A program made the translations under genes and the position numbers. Shown piece by piece: positions 15,660 through 24,246 of a stretch of 27,945 bases of DNA. Each line of letters begins with the position of its first letter. Position 1 is the first letter of the stretch. The notes below the pieces were generated by a model that ran no database searches, was not told the DNA's origin, and was given only the letters and a program-made list of their open reading frames with translations. Origin of the DNA: VGPI01 sp964482845 (GTDB taxonomy: Bacteria; Cloacimonadota; Cloacimonadia; Cloacimonadales; Cloacimonadaceae); assembly GCA_964482845.1 (NCBI GenBank), contig CAYZZE010000013.1:1-27945 (forward strand). Reading direction: 5' to 3'.

Positions 15660-16976
15660 CTATTTTGATTTGACCAGTTTGGCGGCAAAGGCGCCATCCA
15701 TATTATGTTTGAAGGGCCTCGTGCGCATAAATCCCGATTCCGTGTATTGTGACGGGATCCAGCCAGCCGCATCAGATAGAGCGAACTTGTTGTTCTGTTT
15801 CAGAAATTTGTGGATCTGGTGTTCATTTTCCGCAGGATTCATTGTGCAGGTCGAATAGACCAGCACTCCGCCTGCCTTGACAAAGTTCGCTGCGTGGTTT
15901 AGTGCTTTTTCCTGCAATTTCAGCAGTTCGGGAATGTTTTGATGCACTTGCCACCGCAGGTCTGCCTTACGCCCGAAGACACCCCATCCGGAACAGGGCG
16001 CATCGACCAGCACCCGGTCATAAGCGGCTGCCACCGGTCCATAAGTAAAGGAATCTGCTACCACTTGTTTGATATTGGTCAATTGCAGACGGTCAGCGGC
16101 TTGTTTGAGCAGTTTCATCTTGCTTGGTATCTTGTCCACGGCAACCACTTCGCCGGTGTTGTTCATCGATTCGGCTATGTAAGTGCATTTCCCACCGGGA
16201 GCGGCAAAGAGATCAAGGATATACTCATTGATTTGGGGCGAAAACAGTTCCACGATCAAAGCCGCAGAAATATCCTGCACCGAAAAGTATCCCTCGGAAA
16301 ACGCAACATCCCGCAAAACCTCCTCCCCCTGGATGGTGGTAAGTACATTGGGGCTGGCACTGGCTGGATCGAGTTTGATCTCACGCTTGGCAAAGTATTG
16401 AACCAGTTTTGCCGGACTGGTCGCAATGGTATTCACCCTGATATGCAATTGCGGATTCTCATTGAAGTATAGCGCCAGATATTCTGTTTCTTCCGCTCCC
16501 CAGAGATCGATCCACTGGCTGATCAATTCAGGCGGATAAGAGTGTTCAAAGGCGATCCGTTGAGCGGTGTCTTCCGGATAGGAAACATTCGGATTACGCA
16601 GGTAATTGCGCAGGATGGCATTGACAAAATCTGCGGTCCCCGGACTTAATTGTGATTTGGCCAATTCCACCGTTTCATTGACCGCAGCATGTTCTGGTAT
16701 GGAATCCAGATAGATGATCTGGTAGAGCCCCAGATAAAGCAAGCAGCGCGTTTTGATATCGGTGGATTCATATCTCTGCGGATCGGTGAACTGCCGGATG
16801 ATATGATCCAGTTTCAGATGCATCTTGACGATGCCTTTGGTCAGATTGTAAAAGAGCGCCGGATTATCCTTGGAATCCTTGATCTTTTTTGCCCGCTGGT
16901 GCAGCAAGGTATCAGAGTATTCCTTGTCTTTGAGGATCTTGACTACAGTGTGGTATGCTTCCTGCCGGATATTCAT
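15660..16976 (-). CDS. rsmB: 16S rRNA m5C967 methyltransferase RsmB (Sun/Fmu)
   Basis: RsmB methylates C967 of 16S rRNA using S-adenosylmethionine. The 438-residue protein has the N-terminal NusB-like helical domain (about 1-140) and the C-terminal Rossmann methyltransferase domain. Visible motifs are the SAM loop DLFAAPGGK (255-263), DAPCSGWG with Cys328, and YSTCTMNPAENE with the nucleophile Cys377. Both cysteines of the RCMT mechanism are present. Length is normal. It starts 1 nt after the ruvA stop and is followed by the PASTA gene after 8 nt, so it belongs to the yebC-ruvC-ruvA operon. Confidence 0.96.
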   Translation of the reverse strand: MNIRQEAYHTVVKILKDKEYSDTLLHQRAKKIKDSKDNPALFYNLTKGIVKMHLKLDHIIRQFTDPQRYESTDIKTRCLLYLGLYQIIYLDSIPEHAAVNETVELAKSQLSPGTADFVNAILRNYLRNPNVSYPEDTAQRIAFEHSYPPELISQWIDLWGAEETEYLALYFNENPQLHIRVNTIATSPAKLVQYFAKREIKLDPASASPNVLTTIQGEEVLRDVAFSEGYFSVQDISAALIVELFSPQINEYILDLFAAPGGKCTYIAESMNNTGEVVAVDKIPSKMKLLKQAADRLQLTNIKQVVADSFTYGPVAAAYDRVLVDAPCSGWGVFGRKADLRWQVHQNIPELLKLQEKALNHAANFVKAGGVLVYSTCTMNPAENEHQIHKFLKQNNKFALSDAAGWIPSQYTESGFMRTRPFKHNMDGAFAAKLVKSK

Positions 16977-16977
16977 G

Positions 16978-17580
16978 TCAATTGTGCTTTTGATAGAGTT
17001 TTCTGATGGTTTCCTTGATGATCAGTTCCACCGGCATTGACAATTGCTCGTCACTCATCTGCTTCAATACCGCATTGATCTCCTTGAAACCATAACCCAA
17101 AGCCATAAGGGCCGATTCCACCTCGATCAAGTGAGTGTCACTGGTTGAGGAAACACCCGGATAAGAGCGAAGATCGAGTTTGAGGATCTCGTCCTTGAGT
17201 TCGATGATGATCCGTTGCGCCGTTTTCTTGCCGATCCCGGGCACCTTGCTGATCAGATTGTCATCACCTCTTTGAATCGCTTTGACGAAGGTCTCAATAT
17301 CCAGCGCTGAGAGTGCTGAAAGACCAATCTTGCCGCCAATGCCGGGGATGGATATCAATTTTTGAAACAACTGCCGTTCCGCCGGGCTGACAAAGCCAAA
17401 CACCTTGATCTCATCCTGTCCGATCAGCAAGACCGTATGGAGCATACAGGATTCACCCAGCGAAGGTAATCTCTCGTAACTACTAAGCGGAATACGGATC
17501 TCGATCCCCAAACCACCACATTCGATAATAGCGTTCATGGGCGATTTGCCGACCAAAGTGCCTTTGATAAAATCAAGCAT
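16978..17580 (-). CDS. ruvA: Holliday junction DNA helicase subunit RuvA
   Basis: RuvA binds Holliday junctions and loads RuvB for branch migration. From the chosen start the protein is 200 residues, beginning MLDFIKGTLVGK as usual for the family. It has the OB-fold N-terminal domain, then two helix-hairpin-helix motifs (LISIPGIGGKIGLSAL and ISKVPGIGKKTAQRII), and a C-terminal RuvB-contact domain. A longer reading from 17610 overlaps ruvC; GAGG at 17589-17592, 8 nt before ATG 17580, supports the shorter one. The start lies 2 nt after the ruvC stop. RuvB is not in the window. Confidence 0.96.
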   Translation of the reverse strand: MLDFIKGTLVGKSPMNAIIECGGLGIEIRIPLSSYERLPSLGESCMLHTVLLIGQDEIKVFGFVSPAERQLFQKLISIPGIGGKIGLSALSALDIETFVKAIQRGDDNLISKVPGIGKKTAQRIIIELKDEILKLDLRSYPGVSSTSDTHLIEVESALMALGYGFKEINAVLKQMSDEQLSMPVELIIKETIRKLYQKHN

Positions 17581-17582
17581 AA

Positions 17583-18056
17583 CTATAACCTCATCCGGTG
17601 AAAATGACACATCGCCACGGCGAGCGCATCAGCGGCATCATCGCTGTGTTTACTGGTGTCCAGATTGAGTAATTTACCGACCATATAGCGCACCTGCTGT
17701 TTGGTGGCATTGCCATTGCCCACCACTGCCTTTTTAACTTCCCGGGGGCTGTACTCATAGATCTGGATATTCCTCCGTGCCAGATTTAGCAGAATGATCC
17801 CACGGGCATGACACAATGCAAAGACCGCCTGGATATGCTTATGATAGAAGATAGTCTCCACGACTGCCTGCTCCGGCTTATATTCATCCAAAACCGCCCC
17901 GATCTGCTGATCCAAGATCAAGAGACGCTGCTGCAAGGACATTTTCTCCTTCAGCGGAATGACATCACATCCGGCGGCCGTAATGCGCCTCCCCTGACAT
18001 TCAATCAAGCCATAACCGCAAAAGCGGCTTCCGGGATCGATACCGATAATCAACAC
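17583..18056 (-). CDS. ruvC: Holliday junction resolvase RuvC
   Basis: RuvC cuts Holliday junctions symmetrically at the end of recombination repair. The 157-residue protein shows the four catalytic acidic residues in their usual settings: IGIDPGS near the N-terminus, VVETIFYHKH in the middle, and SDDAADALAVA near the C-terminus. It starts with GTG (18054-18056) and lies 8 nt after the yebC stop. The length is near that of other bacterial RuvC proteins. The order yebC-ruvC-ruvA is common in bacteria and supports the call. Confidence 0.96.
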   Translation of the reverse strand: MLIIGIDPGSRFCGYGLIECQGRRITAAGCDVIPLKEKMSLQQRLLILDQQIGAVLDEYKPEQAVVETIFYHKHIQAVFALCHARGIILLNLARRNIQIYEYSPREVKKAVVGNGNATKQQVRYMVGKLLNLDTSKHSDDAADALAVAMCHFHRMRL

Positions 18057-18064
18057 TTAATAGG

Positions 18065-18814
18065 TCAATCCTGATTGAGACGGGTCATAACCTCATCCGA
18101 AAACTCGAAATTGGCATAGACCTTGTTTACGTCATCCAGATCTTCCAGATAGTCGATCAATTTGAGCAATTTCTCTGCCACCTCATCAGCATTGATATAG
18201 TTCTTCGGCACTCTGGTAAGTTCGGCGTTCTCGACGGTAAATCCCTGTTTTTGGATGTTATCAAGTACAGTATGGAAATCTGATGGCGGTGTATAGATCA
18301 CAAAGTTCTCATCTTCGCTTTGGACATCTTCCGCCCCGGCTTCCAGAGCGGTCATCATAAACTCGTCCTCATCCAGATCATTATTCGGTACAGTGAAATA
18401 CCCCTTTTGATCAAAGTTCCAGGATACCGCTCCCGTCTCGGCGAGATTGCCGCCATATTTGGAAAATATATGTCTTAGTTCTGCCACCGTTCTGTTTTTA
18501 TTATCGGTCATGACATCAACCACGATACCCACGCCGTTGTGACCATAACCTTCATAACTCACTTCCTCATAGGCGGCACCTTCGATCTCGCCAGTTCCGC
18601 GCTTGACGGCACGTTCGATATTGTCCCGGGGCATGTTGACGCTTTTGGCCGTAGCGATGGCCGTGCGCAGGCGGGGATTGGATTCAGGGTCTCCGCCACC
18701 GGCTTTGGCGGCGAGAATTATCTCCTTGACGATTCGGGAATAGACCTTGCCACGTTTGGCATCGGCTGCGGCTTTCTTATGTTTTATCGTACTCCATTTA
18801 CTGTGTCCGGACAT
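18065..18814 (-). CDS. yebC: YebC/PmpR-family regulator or translation factor
   Basis: The 249-residue protein begins MSGHSKWSTIKHKKAAADAK and carries the family segments LRTAIATAKSVNMPRDNIERA and TDNKNRTVAELRHIFSKYGG. Family members have been described as DNA-binding transcription regulators and, more recently, as factors that relieve ribosome stalling on proline-rich stretches. Which role applies here cannot be read from sequence. It is the first gene of a five-gene operon. AAGAGG (18821-18826), 6 nt upstream, fixes the start, and a good promoter lies about 70 nt further up. Confidence 0.95.
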   Translation of the reverse strand: MSGHSKWSTIKHKKAAADAKRGKVYSRIVKEIILAAKAGGGDPESNPRLRTAIATAKSVNMPRDNIERAVKRGTGEIEGAAYEEVSYEGYGHNGVGIVVDVMTDNKNRTVAELRHIFSKYGGNLAETGAVSWNFDQKGYFTVPNNDLDEDEFMMTALEAGAEDVQSEDENFVIYTPPSDFHTVLDNIQKQGFTVENAELTRVPKNYINADEVAEKLLKLIDYLEDLDDVNKVYANFEFSDEVMTRLNQD

Positions 18815-18884
18815 ACATTACCTCTTGTTTTTCGTCTGATGTCATAATTATCGGCGCTTTGCCCGGTCAGGCAGCGCGAGTCTC

Positions 18885-18913
18885 ATCAAATTTACCTTTC
18901 TCAATCGTGTCAA
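18885..18913 (-). promoter_or_regulatory. promoter of the yebC-ruvC-ruvA-rsmB-PASTA operon
   Basis: On the minus strand a perfect -35 TTGACA (18908-18913) is followed after exactly 17 nt by TTTGAT (18885-18890), four of six to the -10 consensus. Transcription would begin near 18878, giving an untranslated leader of about 65 nt. That leader contains a GC-rich hairpin at about 18852-18875 (GCGCTGCC pairing with GGGCAAAGCGC, with bulges). Confidence 0.55.
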
Positions 18914-18937
18914 GAAAGATGTTTTGGGACTCATATT

Positions 18938-18973
18938 AGAAAAGTCCCGTCACCTTGACAGGTAACGGGACTT
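18938..18973 (-). terminator. Rho-independent terminator after the EF-G-like gene
   Basis: On the minus strand AAGTCCCGT (18965-18973) pairs with ACGGGACTT (18942-18950), with inner ACCT/AGGT pairing, and is followed by TTTTCTAATAT. The stem begins 27 nt after the EF-G-like stop codon. It separates that gene from the yebC promoter just downstream. Confidence 0.8.
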
Positions 18974-19000
18974 CGTGCTTCAATCTTGTTCGGGAGTGAT

Positions 19001-21052
19001 TTATTCCTGTTCCTGCCAGGCGGAGACCACTTTCTGGGTGATATCGTCCGGGACCTTCTCATAGTGCGAGAATTTCTGGGTAAAGCGTCCCCGTCCCTGA
19101 GTAAGCGACTTGAGCGCCGGGAAATAGAAATACATCTCCGCCACGGGCATTTGGGCATTCAAATACTGCTTTTTACCGCGCTGTTCCATACCCATGATTC
19201 GTCCCCGACGGGTGGATATATCACCCATCACGTCGCCCATATAGTCAGCCGGTATGATGATGGTAAGGTCATGGATGGGTTCCAGAAGGATGGGTTTACA
19301 TTTCTTGAAGCCCTCTTTGAGCGCCATGGACGAAGCGATTTTGAACGCCATTTCGGATGAATCCACATCGTGATAGGAACCATAATACACTTCCACGCTG
19401 ATATCCACGACTTGATAACCAGCGATGATGCCTTTTTCCATAGTCTCCACGATTCCCTTTTCAATGGCGGGGATATAATTTGATGGGATCACGCCGCCGA
19501 CGATGGCATTGACAAACTTGAATCCTTCCCCTCGCTCGGTGGGTTTGATCCTGAAATAGACCTCACCATACTGCCCCCGTCCGCCGGATTGTTTTTTGTG
19601 GCGGTATTGGGATTCAGCGCTGCCCATGATGGTCTCTTTGTAAGGAATGCGTGGTTCTTTCATCATCGCTTCCACTTTATAGCGGTTTTTCATCTTCTTC
19701 ATCACGAGGTTCAATTGCTGTTCGCCCATACCGGAGATCACGTTCTCGTGCGTCTCCAGATTGAGGTCAAATTTAATCGTGGGGTCTTCGGCGATCACGC
19801 GTTGCAAAGCCGTGCCGATCTTGTCCTCATCGGATTGATTTGCGGCTCGGATCATCTGCCAGAACGTGGTTGAGGGCAATTCCACCGGCGGTAACTGCAG
19901 TTTGGAATTGACCGCGGTGATGGTATTCATCATCCTGGCGTTCTTGAGTTTGACCAGGGCACCGATCTCTCCGGCTTTGATCTCCGACGTGTCATTACGG
20001 TTCTTACCCATCATAAAATACATATTGCCGGCTTTGTCCTTGGCGTCTTTTTCCGGAATCAAAAATTCCATTCCCGTCTTGATCGTGCCCGAGATCATTC
20101 TCAGATAAGTAAAGTCACCCATGCTGGGATCGGCATAGAGTTTGAAGATATAGCCCAGCATATCACCATCGGCGGATGCAATGATCGTCTTCGGCTCGCC
20201 ACCGGAAAGAACATCAACCACGTTGCGGTCAGCCGGTGAAGGTAGATAATTGATCACGGCATCGATCCAGGCATTCACTCCAGCGCCAGTTCCGGCGGAA
20301 GTGGCAAAAGCGGGGGTGACTTCGCCATTGGCGATCGCTTTACGAAATCCAGCCATAAACTTGTCTTCCGGCAGTTCCATATTCTCCAAAAATTCATTGA
20401 GCAGGTCTTCATCCGTCTCCGCCACGGCTTCCATCAGATGCAGACGGGCATCAGTCACGGCGTCTGCCATATCATCTGGTATGTCCGTCTCGCCATCCGC
20501 TTTGATCGCTTTCTGACGAACAATATCCACCACACCGGTAAAGGAACCTTCTTTGCCGATCGGCAGATGCACCGCGATCGGACGCAATGCGCTATTCTCA
20601 CGGATGGCTTCCAGCGTTTTGTCAAAATCAGCGTGCTCATTATCCATTCGATTCACTACCAATGCTTTGGCTATTTTCTCGCCTTCCAGATGCTCACAAT
20701 TGAGTTCCAAACCCACTTCAAAGCCGCCGGTCGCATTGGCAACGATCACCGCTGTCTCCACTGCCTGCATCGCCACGATCGCATCGCCGATAAAATCCGG
20801 ACAGCCAGGAGCGTCAAGGATATTGATCCGGTGATCCTTGTGATTGACAAAGCCGATGCTCAAGCCGAGAGACATCCGTTTCGCACCCTCTTCCGGGTCA
20901 AAATCCAATACCGTGTTACCTTCGTCGATCTTGCCGAGACGCGTTGTAGCCCCACATTTTAAAAATATCTGTTCTGCCAGAGTGGTCTTGCCCGCTCCGC
21001 TGGAACCCAGCAAGAGAAGATTGCGAAGCTTTTTCATATCATAAACTTTCAT
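19001..21052 (-). CDS. EF-G-like translational GTPase (EF-G-2 type)
   Basis: The 683-residue protein has the EF-G domain order: GTP-binding G domain, beta-barrel domain II, and the C-terminal RNA-mimic domains with YRHKKQSGGRGQYGEV, EPIHDLTIIIPADYMGDVMGD and STRRGRIMGM. G motifs are GSSGAGKTT (16-24), DAPGCPDF (80-87) and NRMD (134-137). The usual DTPGH, whose histidine aids GTP hydrolysis, is DAPGC here. Other EF-G-like proteins of this branch also replace the histidine, so this is probably a paralogue and not the main elongation factor. Its exact cellular role is unknown. GAGGAA at 21057-21062 supports the start. It is monocistronic, with a terminator just downstream. Confidence 0.88.
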   Translation of the reverse strand: MKVYDMKKLRNLLLLGSSGAGKTTLAEQIFLKCGATTRLGKIDEGNTVLDFDPEEGAKRMSLGLSIGFVNHKDHRINILDAPGCPDFIGDAIVAMQAVETAVIVANATGGFEVGLELNCEHLEGEKIAKALVVNRMDNEHADFDKTLEAIRENSALRPIAVHLPIGKEGSFTGVVDIVRQKAIKADGETDIPDDMADAVTDARLHLMEAVAETDEDLLNEFLENMELPEDKFMAGFRKAIANGEVTPAFATSAGTGAGVNAWIDAVINYLPSPADRNVVDVLSGGEPKTIIASADGDMLGYIFKLYADPSMGDFTYLRMISGTIKTGMEFLIPEKDAKDKAGNMYFMMGKNRNDTSEIKAGEIGALVKLKNARMMNTITAVNSKLQLPPVELPSTTFWQMIRAANQSDEDKIGTALQRVIAEDPTIKFDLNLETHENVISGMGEQQLNLVMKKMKNRYKVEAMMKEPRIPYKETIMGSAESQYRHKKQSGGRGQYGEVYFRIKPTERGEGFKFVNAIVGGVIPSNYIPAIEKGIVETMEKGIIAGYQVVDISVEVYYGSYHDVDSSEMAFKIASSMALKEGFKKCKPILLEPIHDLTIIIPADYMGDVMGDISTRRGRIMGMEQRGKKQYLNAQMPVAEMYFYFPALKSLTQGRGRFTQKFSHYEKVPDDITQKVVSAWQEQE

Positions 21053-21323
21053 CTATTCCTCGTGTGTTTATTGTCTTAATTCACCTTAGCGGATCGATTT
21101 TTTTGAACCGCCGGTATTGTCAATCAAAATCAGAATTCTCCTTTATAAATAAGCTCGATTTTACTTTAGGTTTCTCTTGAGATCGTATCGGATACTCGAG
21201 ATGATTACGAGACGAAACTGAGGCGAAGCTGAAGCAAATCATACGGCGACAATCAATCAAGAAACACTTGACGTCTGGATAATTTTGGATTCTCATGCTC
21301 GCAGTTTAATTATCGAGGTGATC

Positions 21324-22040
21324 ATGCAGAGATTCATGCTTATCGTAACCGCACTTTTCGGTGCGGGTTTGCTCACTGCCCAGATCGTATCGACCAATAA
21401 CCCGGTGATCCAGGTAACTCCTGAGATCAAAGAAGATGTTGCTATCACTTACCGTCATGGAGACAGTGGATTAATGTTCATACCTACTGCCTATACAATA
21501 CCGAAAGGGATGTTTCAGGCATCCACCTGGTGGTTTGTTGTTTATACTCTTGGTTATGGTGTCACCGAGGATCTTCAGTTGAATCTATCCTCTATCTTTC
21601 CCTTAAATAAGGAGTTACTTGACGGGATCACCAGCAGCGCTAAGTATAGGCTTCACCAGAGCGAAAAGGTTGATGTTTCCTCCTGGTTGACGATGACGCC
21701 GTTATTGGACTTGGTTTCAACCGGAGTGGTGGGGTCTTCTGATCTGGGAAGGGTCCGTTTGCATGGCGGCGTGGGTTTGGGAGTTGACTACGGCAATACA
21801 GATTATCTTGATGTTTGGATGGGGGGAGCGGATTTCCAATTGGGTAAGCGGCGTTTGCTCTATTTTGAGGCTATGTACACGACCAAATCCATATTCAAAG
21901 AGATGCGCAACCTCATCGTGCTGGGAATCCGGTTCTACAGGCAGGACTTTTCTTATGAATTGGCCCTCGTAAGATTTGTCAAAGACAGGAACAATGATTC
22001 CGTATGGATATGGCTTCCGGTGCTCAAGCTCTCTTTTTGA
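21324..22040 (+). CDS. predicted outer-membrane beta-barrel protein of unknown function
   Basis: From ATG 21324 the protein is 238 residues. It begins with a signal peptide (MQRFMLIVTALFGAGLLTA, cleavage near residue 19). Alternating hydrophobic and polar segments with many aromatic residues follow, ending in LPVLKLSF; a C-terminal phenylalanine is typical of outer-membrane barrels. I do not recognise a named family. A longer frame from 21285 exists, but GAGGTG (21315-21320) just before ATG 21324 and the signal peptide decide the start. It runs opposite to its neighbours. Once the scaffold-gap artefact is removed, its stop lies about 20 nt from the stop of the convergent pseudokinase gene. 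Confidence 0.68.
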   Translation: MQRFMLIVTALFGAGLLTAQIVSTNNPVIQVTPEIKEDVAITYRHGDSGLMFIPTAYTIPKGMFQASTWWFVVYTLGYGVTEDLQLNLSSIFPLNKELLDGITSSAKYRLHQSEKVDVSSWLTMTPLLDLVSTGVVGSSDLGRVRLHGGVGLGVDYGNTDYLDVWMGGADFQLGKRRLLYFEAMYTTKSIFKEMRNLIVLGIRFYRQDFSYELALVRFVKDRNNDSVWIWLPVLKLSF

Positions 22041-22050
22041 TTTTTGATTA

Positions 22051-22260
22051 ACCGCCCGGATCACTTGGCGTTACGGACTACCCTGAATCCGATGTAATTG
22101 GATTTNNNNNNNNNNNNNNNNNNNNNNNNNNNNNNNNNNNNNNNNNNNNNNNNNNNNNNNNNNNNNNNNNNNNNNNNNNNNNNNNNNNNNNNNNNNNNNN
22201 NNNNNACCGCCCGGATCACTTGGCGTTACGGACTACCCTGAATCCGATGTAATTGGATTT
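22051..22260. other. scaffold gap of 100 N flanked by an identical 55-bp duplication
   Basis: Positions 22106-22205 are exactly 100 N. The 55 bases before the gap (22051-22105) are identical to the 55 bases after it (22206-22260) and contain the end of the pseudokinase gene, including its stop codon, twice. This is what two overlapping contigs look like when joined by a default gap. Deleting 155 bp would give a continuous sequence. Confidence 0.93.
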
Positions 22261-24246
22261 GGTGTATGCCTTGACGAAGCTGCGAGCAGTGATCCGCATG
22301 TCTGTTTTGTCGTGATGCCAACTACCGCCGCGGATCACCTTATCGGTGCCGGTTTCCGGTCCGGAATAAAAATCCCTGGTGCTGACCGAATAGCGGGCAT
22401 ACCAGTTCCAAACCCATTCATAGACGTTGCCGCTGAGATCATGAATCCCGAGTTGATTGGGGTCTAAACTTCCGACAGGATTGGTGGCGGCATTGCTATT
22501 GAGGTTGTGCCAGCCGATCCGGTCGGGGTCGTTGGAACCGCTGTATGGTTCGTCCACATATCTCCTGCCCGATTTGGCGGCAAATTCCCATTCCGCTTCC
22601 GTGGGCAGGCGATAGCCATTGGCATCGAAATTGCAGAAGATCTCGTTGTCCCTGATCTCATAACAGGGCTGTAACCCATCCAAAATGCTCTTCTGGTTGC
22701 AAAACTCCACCGCATCGTAGAATGACACATTTTCCACGGGACGATCGTCATCCTTGAAGCGTGCGGGATTGGTTTCAAATACCATCCGCCATTGACGTTG
22801 GGTAATCTCAAACTTGCTGATATAAAAACTCTTCAGATTTAACTGGCGAAGGGGAAATTCATCAGGATCAGCATCCGGGGACATACTTCCCACCACTGCC
22901 GTGTCTCCCTTTACAAATACCATCGCGATCAGTTCATTGGGCATGAGGTCTTCCCGCATATCCTGTTGCTCGTGCTTGACCGATCTGTCCGGCGAGAGTC
23001 CTTTCTCCTGCCTGCCGGCAAAATACTTGACGGCGATGAAGACAAGGATCGCCAGAGAAAGGATCATAAGGATCATAAATTTCTTTTTCATCTTGCTTAG
23101 TTCCTGCCCTTCTTCGTCTTTACCGATGGAGATGGTGATCCGTCGGTGGCTATCAGGTTTGATGTGCGGCTTGACTGAAGCGTAATTTTCATCCTCCGCT
23201 TCCCTGATAAACGGCTGATTGCTTGGTTTGGACCGAGATTCCCGTTCTATTTCCGTATATTCCGGCATGGTCTCCGCGGTTGGTTCTTCCGGTTCCGTTT
23301 CGGGTTGGATGACCTCCCCTCCGCTATCGAAGATCTTGTCTTCCGCCGGATCAGGAACGATGGATCGAGGCGGTTCAGGTCTGGACGTAGTAATTGGGGC
23401 GGGTATCTGTAGTGTTGGTTGATAACCGACGTCAGTTTCGTTGTCGATCGCTTTGAGCATTTGCGAACATGAGGGGAAACGCCTGGCAGGATCGACCGCC
23501 AGAGCTTTATTGAGAACTGTATAAAGCCAGTTTGGCACTTTGGCGCCAATGAGGTCAGGATCGATCACCGGACGAGTAAAAGACAGGGGTTTTTGCTGGA
23601 GTGGCTCCTGATTATTGTCCAGATGCCAGGGCAGCCGTCCCGTAAGCAATTGATAACCGATCACGCCCAGCGAATAGATATCGCTGGTATTGGAACAATT
23701 TTCCCCATTGTAGATCTCAGGAGCGATGTAATGAAGGGGATGGAATTGCGGTTTGCCGAGGTCAGCCCGCAACCAGGCATTATGTGATTGGGCAAAGCCA
23801 TGCAGTTTGACGGAGCCATCATCCAGGACAAAGATGCCATCGGGATTGATATGTCCGTGATAGATACCCATGGCATGAGCATAGATCAGTGCTTTGAGTA
23901 TTTGTTTCAGCCATCTGATGCTCAGATCGGTATCAGGAAATCCAGCATCGCTTTCCAGCATGGTTCTGAGGTCAATGCCTTTCATCCATTCCCGCAGGAC
24001 GTGGATATTATTATCCCGGTCAAGAAAGTCGATGGTTTCGCAGATATGAGCATGTTTCAGTTTCTTTTCCACATGTGCCTGATTGCGGAGAAAGTCCTTG
24101 GCGTTCTCATCCCTTTGCCAGGTGTCATTCAGAGTCTTGATCACATAAGAAATTCCGGTTACATTATCTTTGACCAGATAGAGGACATGATACTTTGTCC
24201 TGGCAAGGACGCTTAGCACGGTGTAGGAATGAGAGGTTCGTTCCAT
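22216..24246 (-). CDS. membrane-bound pseudokinase fused to a SUMF1/FGE-like domain
   Basis: The 676-residue protein has a Ser/Thr kinase fold at about 8-268, a Pro/Glu-rich linker, one transmembrane helix (about 390-409) and a C-terminal SUMF1/formylglycine-generating-enzyme-like domain (about 440-676). The kinase keeps Lys37, Glu60, APE (175-177) and SDIYSLG. It lacks the glycine-rich loop, its HRD is HGH (130-132) and its DFG is GFA (150-152), so phosphotransfer is unlikely. The SUMF1 domain has GYRLPTEAEWEFAA, GNVYEW and RGGSW but none of the active-site cysteines of true FGE, so it is probably a binding module. The ATG shares one base with the hutI stop (TAATG). Confidence 0.88.
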   Translation of the reverse strand: MERTSHSYTVLSVLARTKYHVLYLVKDNVTGISYVIKTLNDTWQRDENAKDFLRNQAHVEKKLKHAHICETIDFLDRDNNIHVLREWMKGIDLRTMLESDAGFPDTDLSIRWLKQILKALIYAHAMGIYHGHINPDGIFVLDDGSVKLHGFAQSHNAWLRADLGKPQFHPLHYIAPEIYNGENCSNTSDIYSLGVIGYQLLTGRLPWHLDNNQEPLQQKPLSFTRPVIDPDLIGAKVPNWLYTVLNKALAVDPARRFPSCSQMLKAIDNETDVGYQPTLQIPAPITTSRPEPPRSIVPDPAEDKIFDSGGEVIQPETEPEEPTAETMPEYTEIERESRSKPSNQPFIREAEDENYASVKPHIKPDSHRRITISIGKDEEGQELSKMKKKFMILMILSLAILVFIAVKYFAGRQEKGLSPDRSVKHEQQDMREDLMPNELIAMVFVKGDTAVVGSMSPDADPDEFPLRQLNLKSFYISKFEITQRQWRMVFETNPARFKDDDRPVENVSFYDAVEFCNQKSILDGLQPCYEIRDNEIFCNFDANGYRLPTEAEWEFAAKSGRRYVDEPYSGSNDPDRIGWHNLNSNAATNPVGSLDPNQLGIHDLSGNVYEWVWNWYARYSVSTRDFYSGPETGTDKVIRGGSWHHDKTDMRITARSFVKAYTKSNYIGFRVVRNAK

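Noticed and set aside
15037..15858. 273-codon plus-strand frame opposite the PASTA gene and the end of rsmB
   Set aside because: It is antisense to two recognised genes and its translation shows no family features.
22051..22260. A biological 55-bp direct repeat flanking the Ns
   Set aside because: Perfect identity abutting a 100-N run is the mark of contig overlap, not of a repeat or a target-site duplication.
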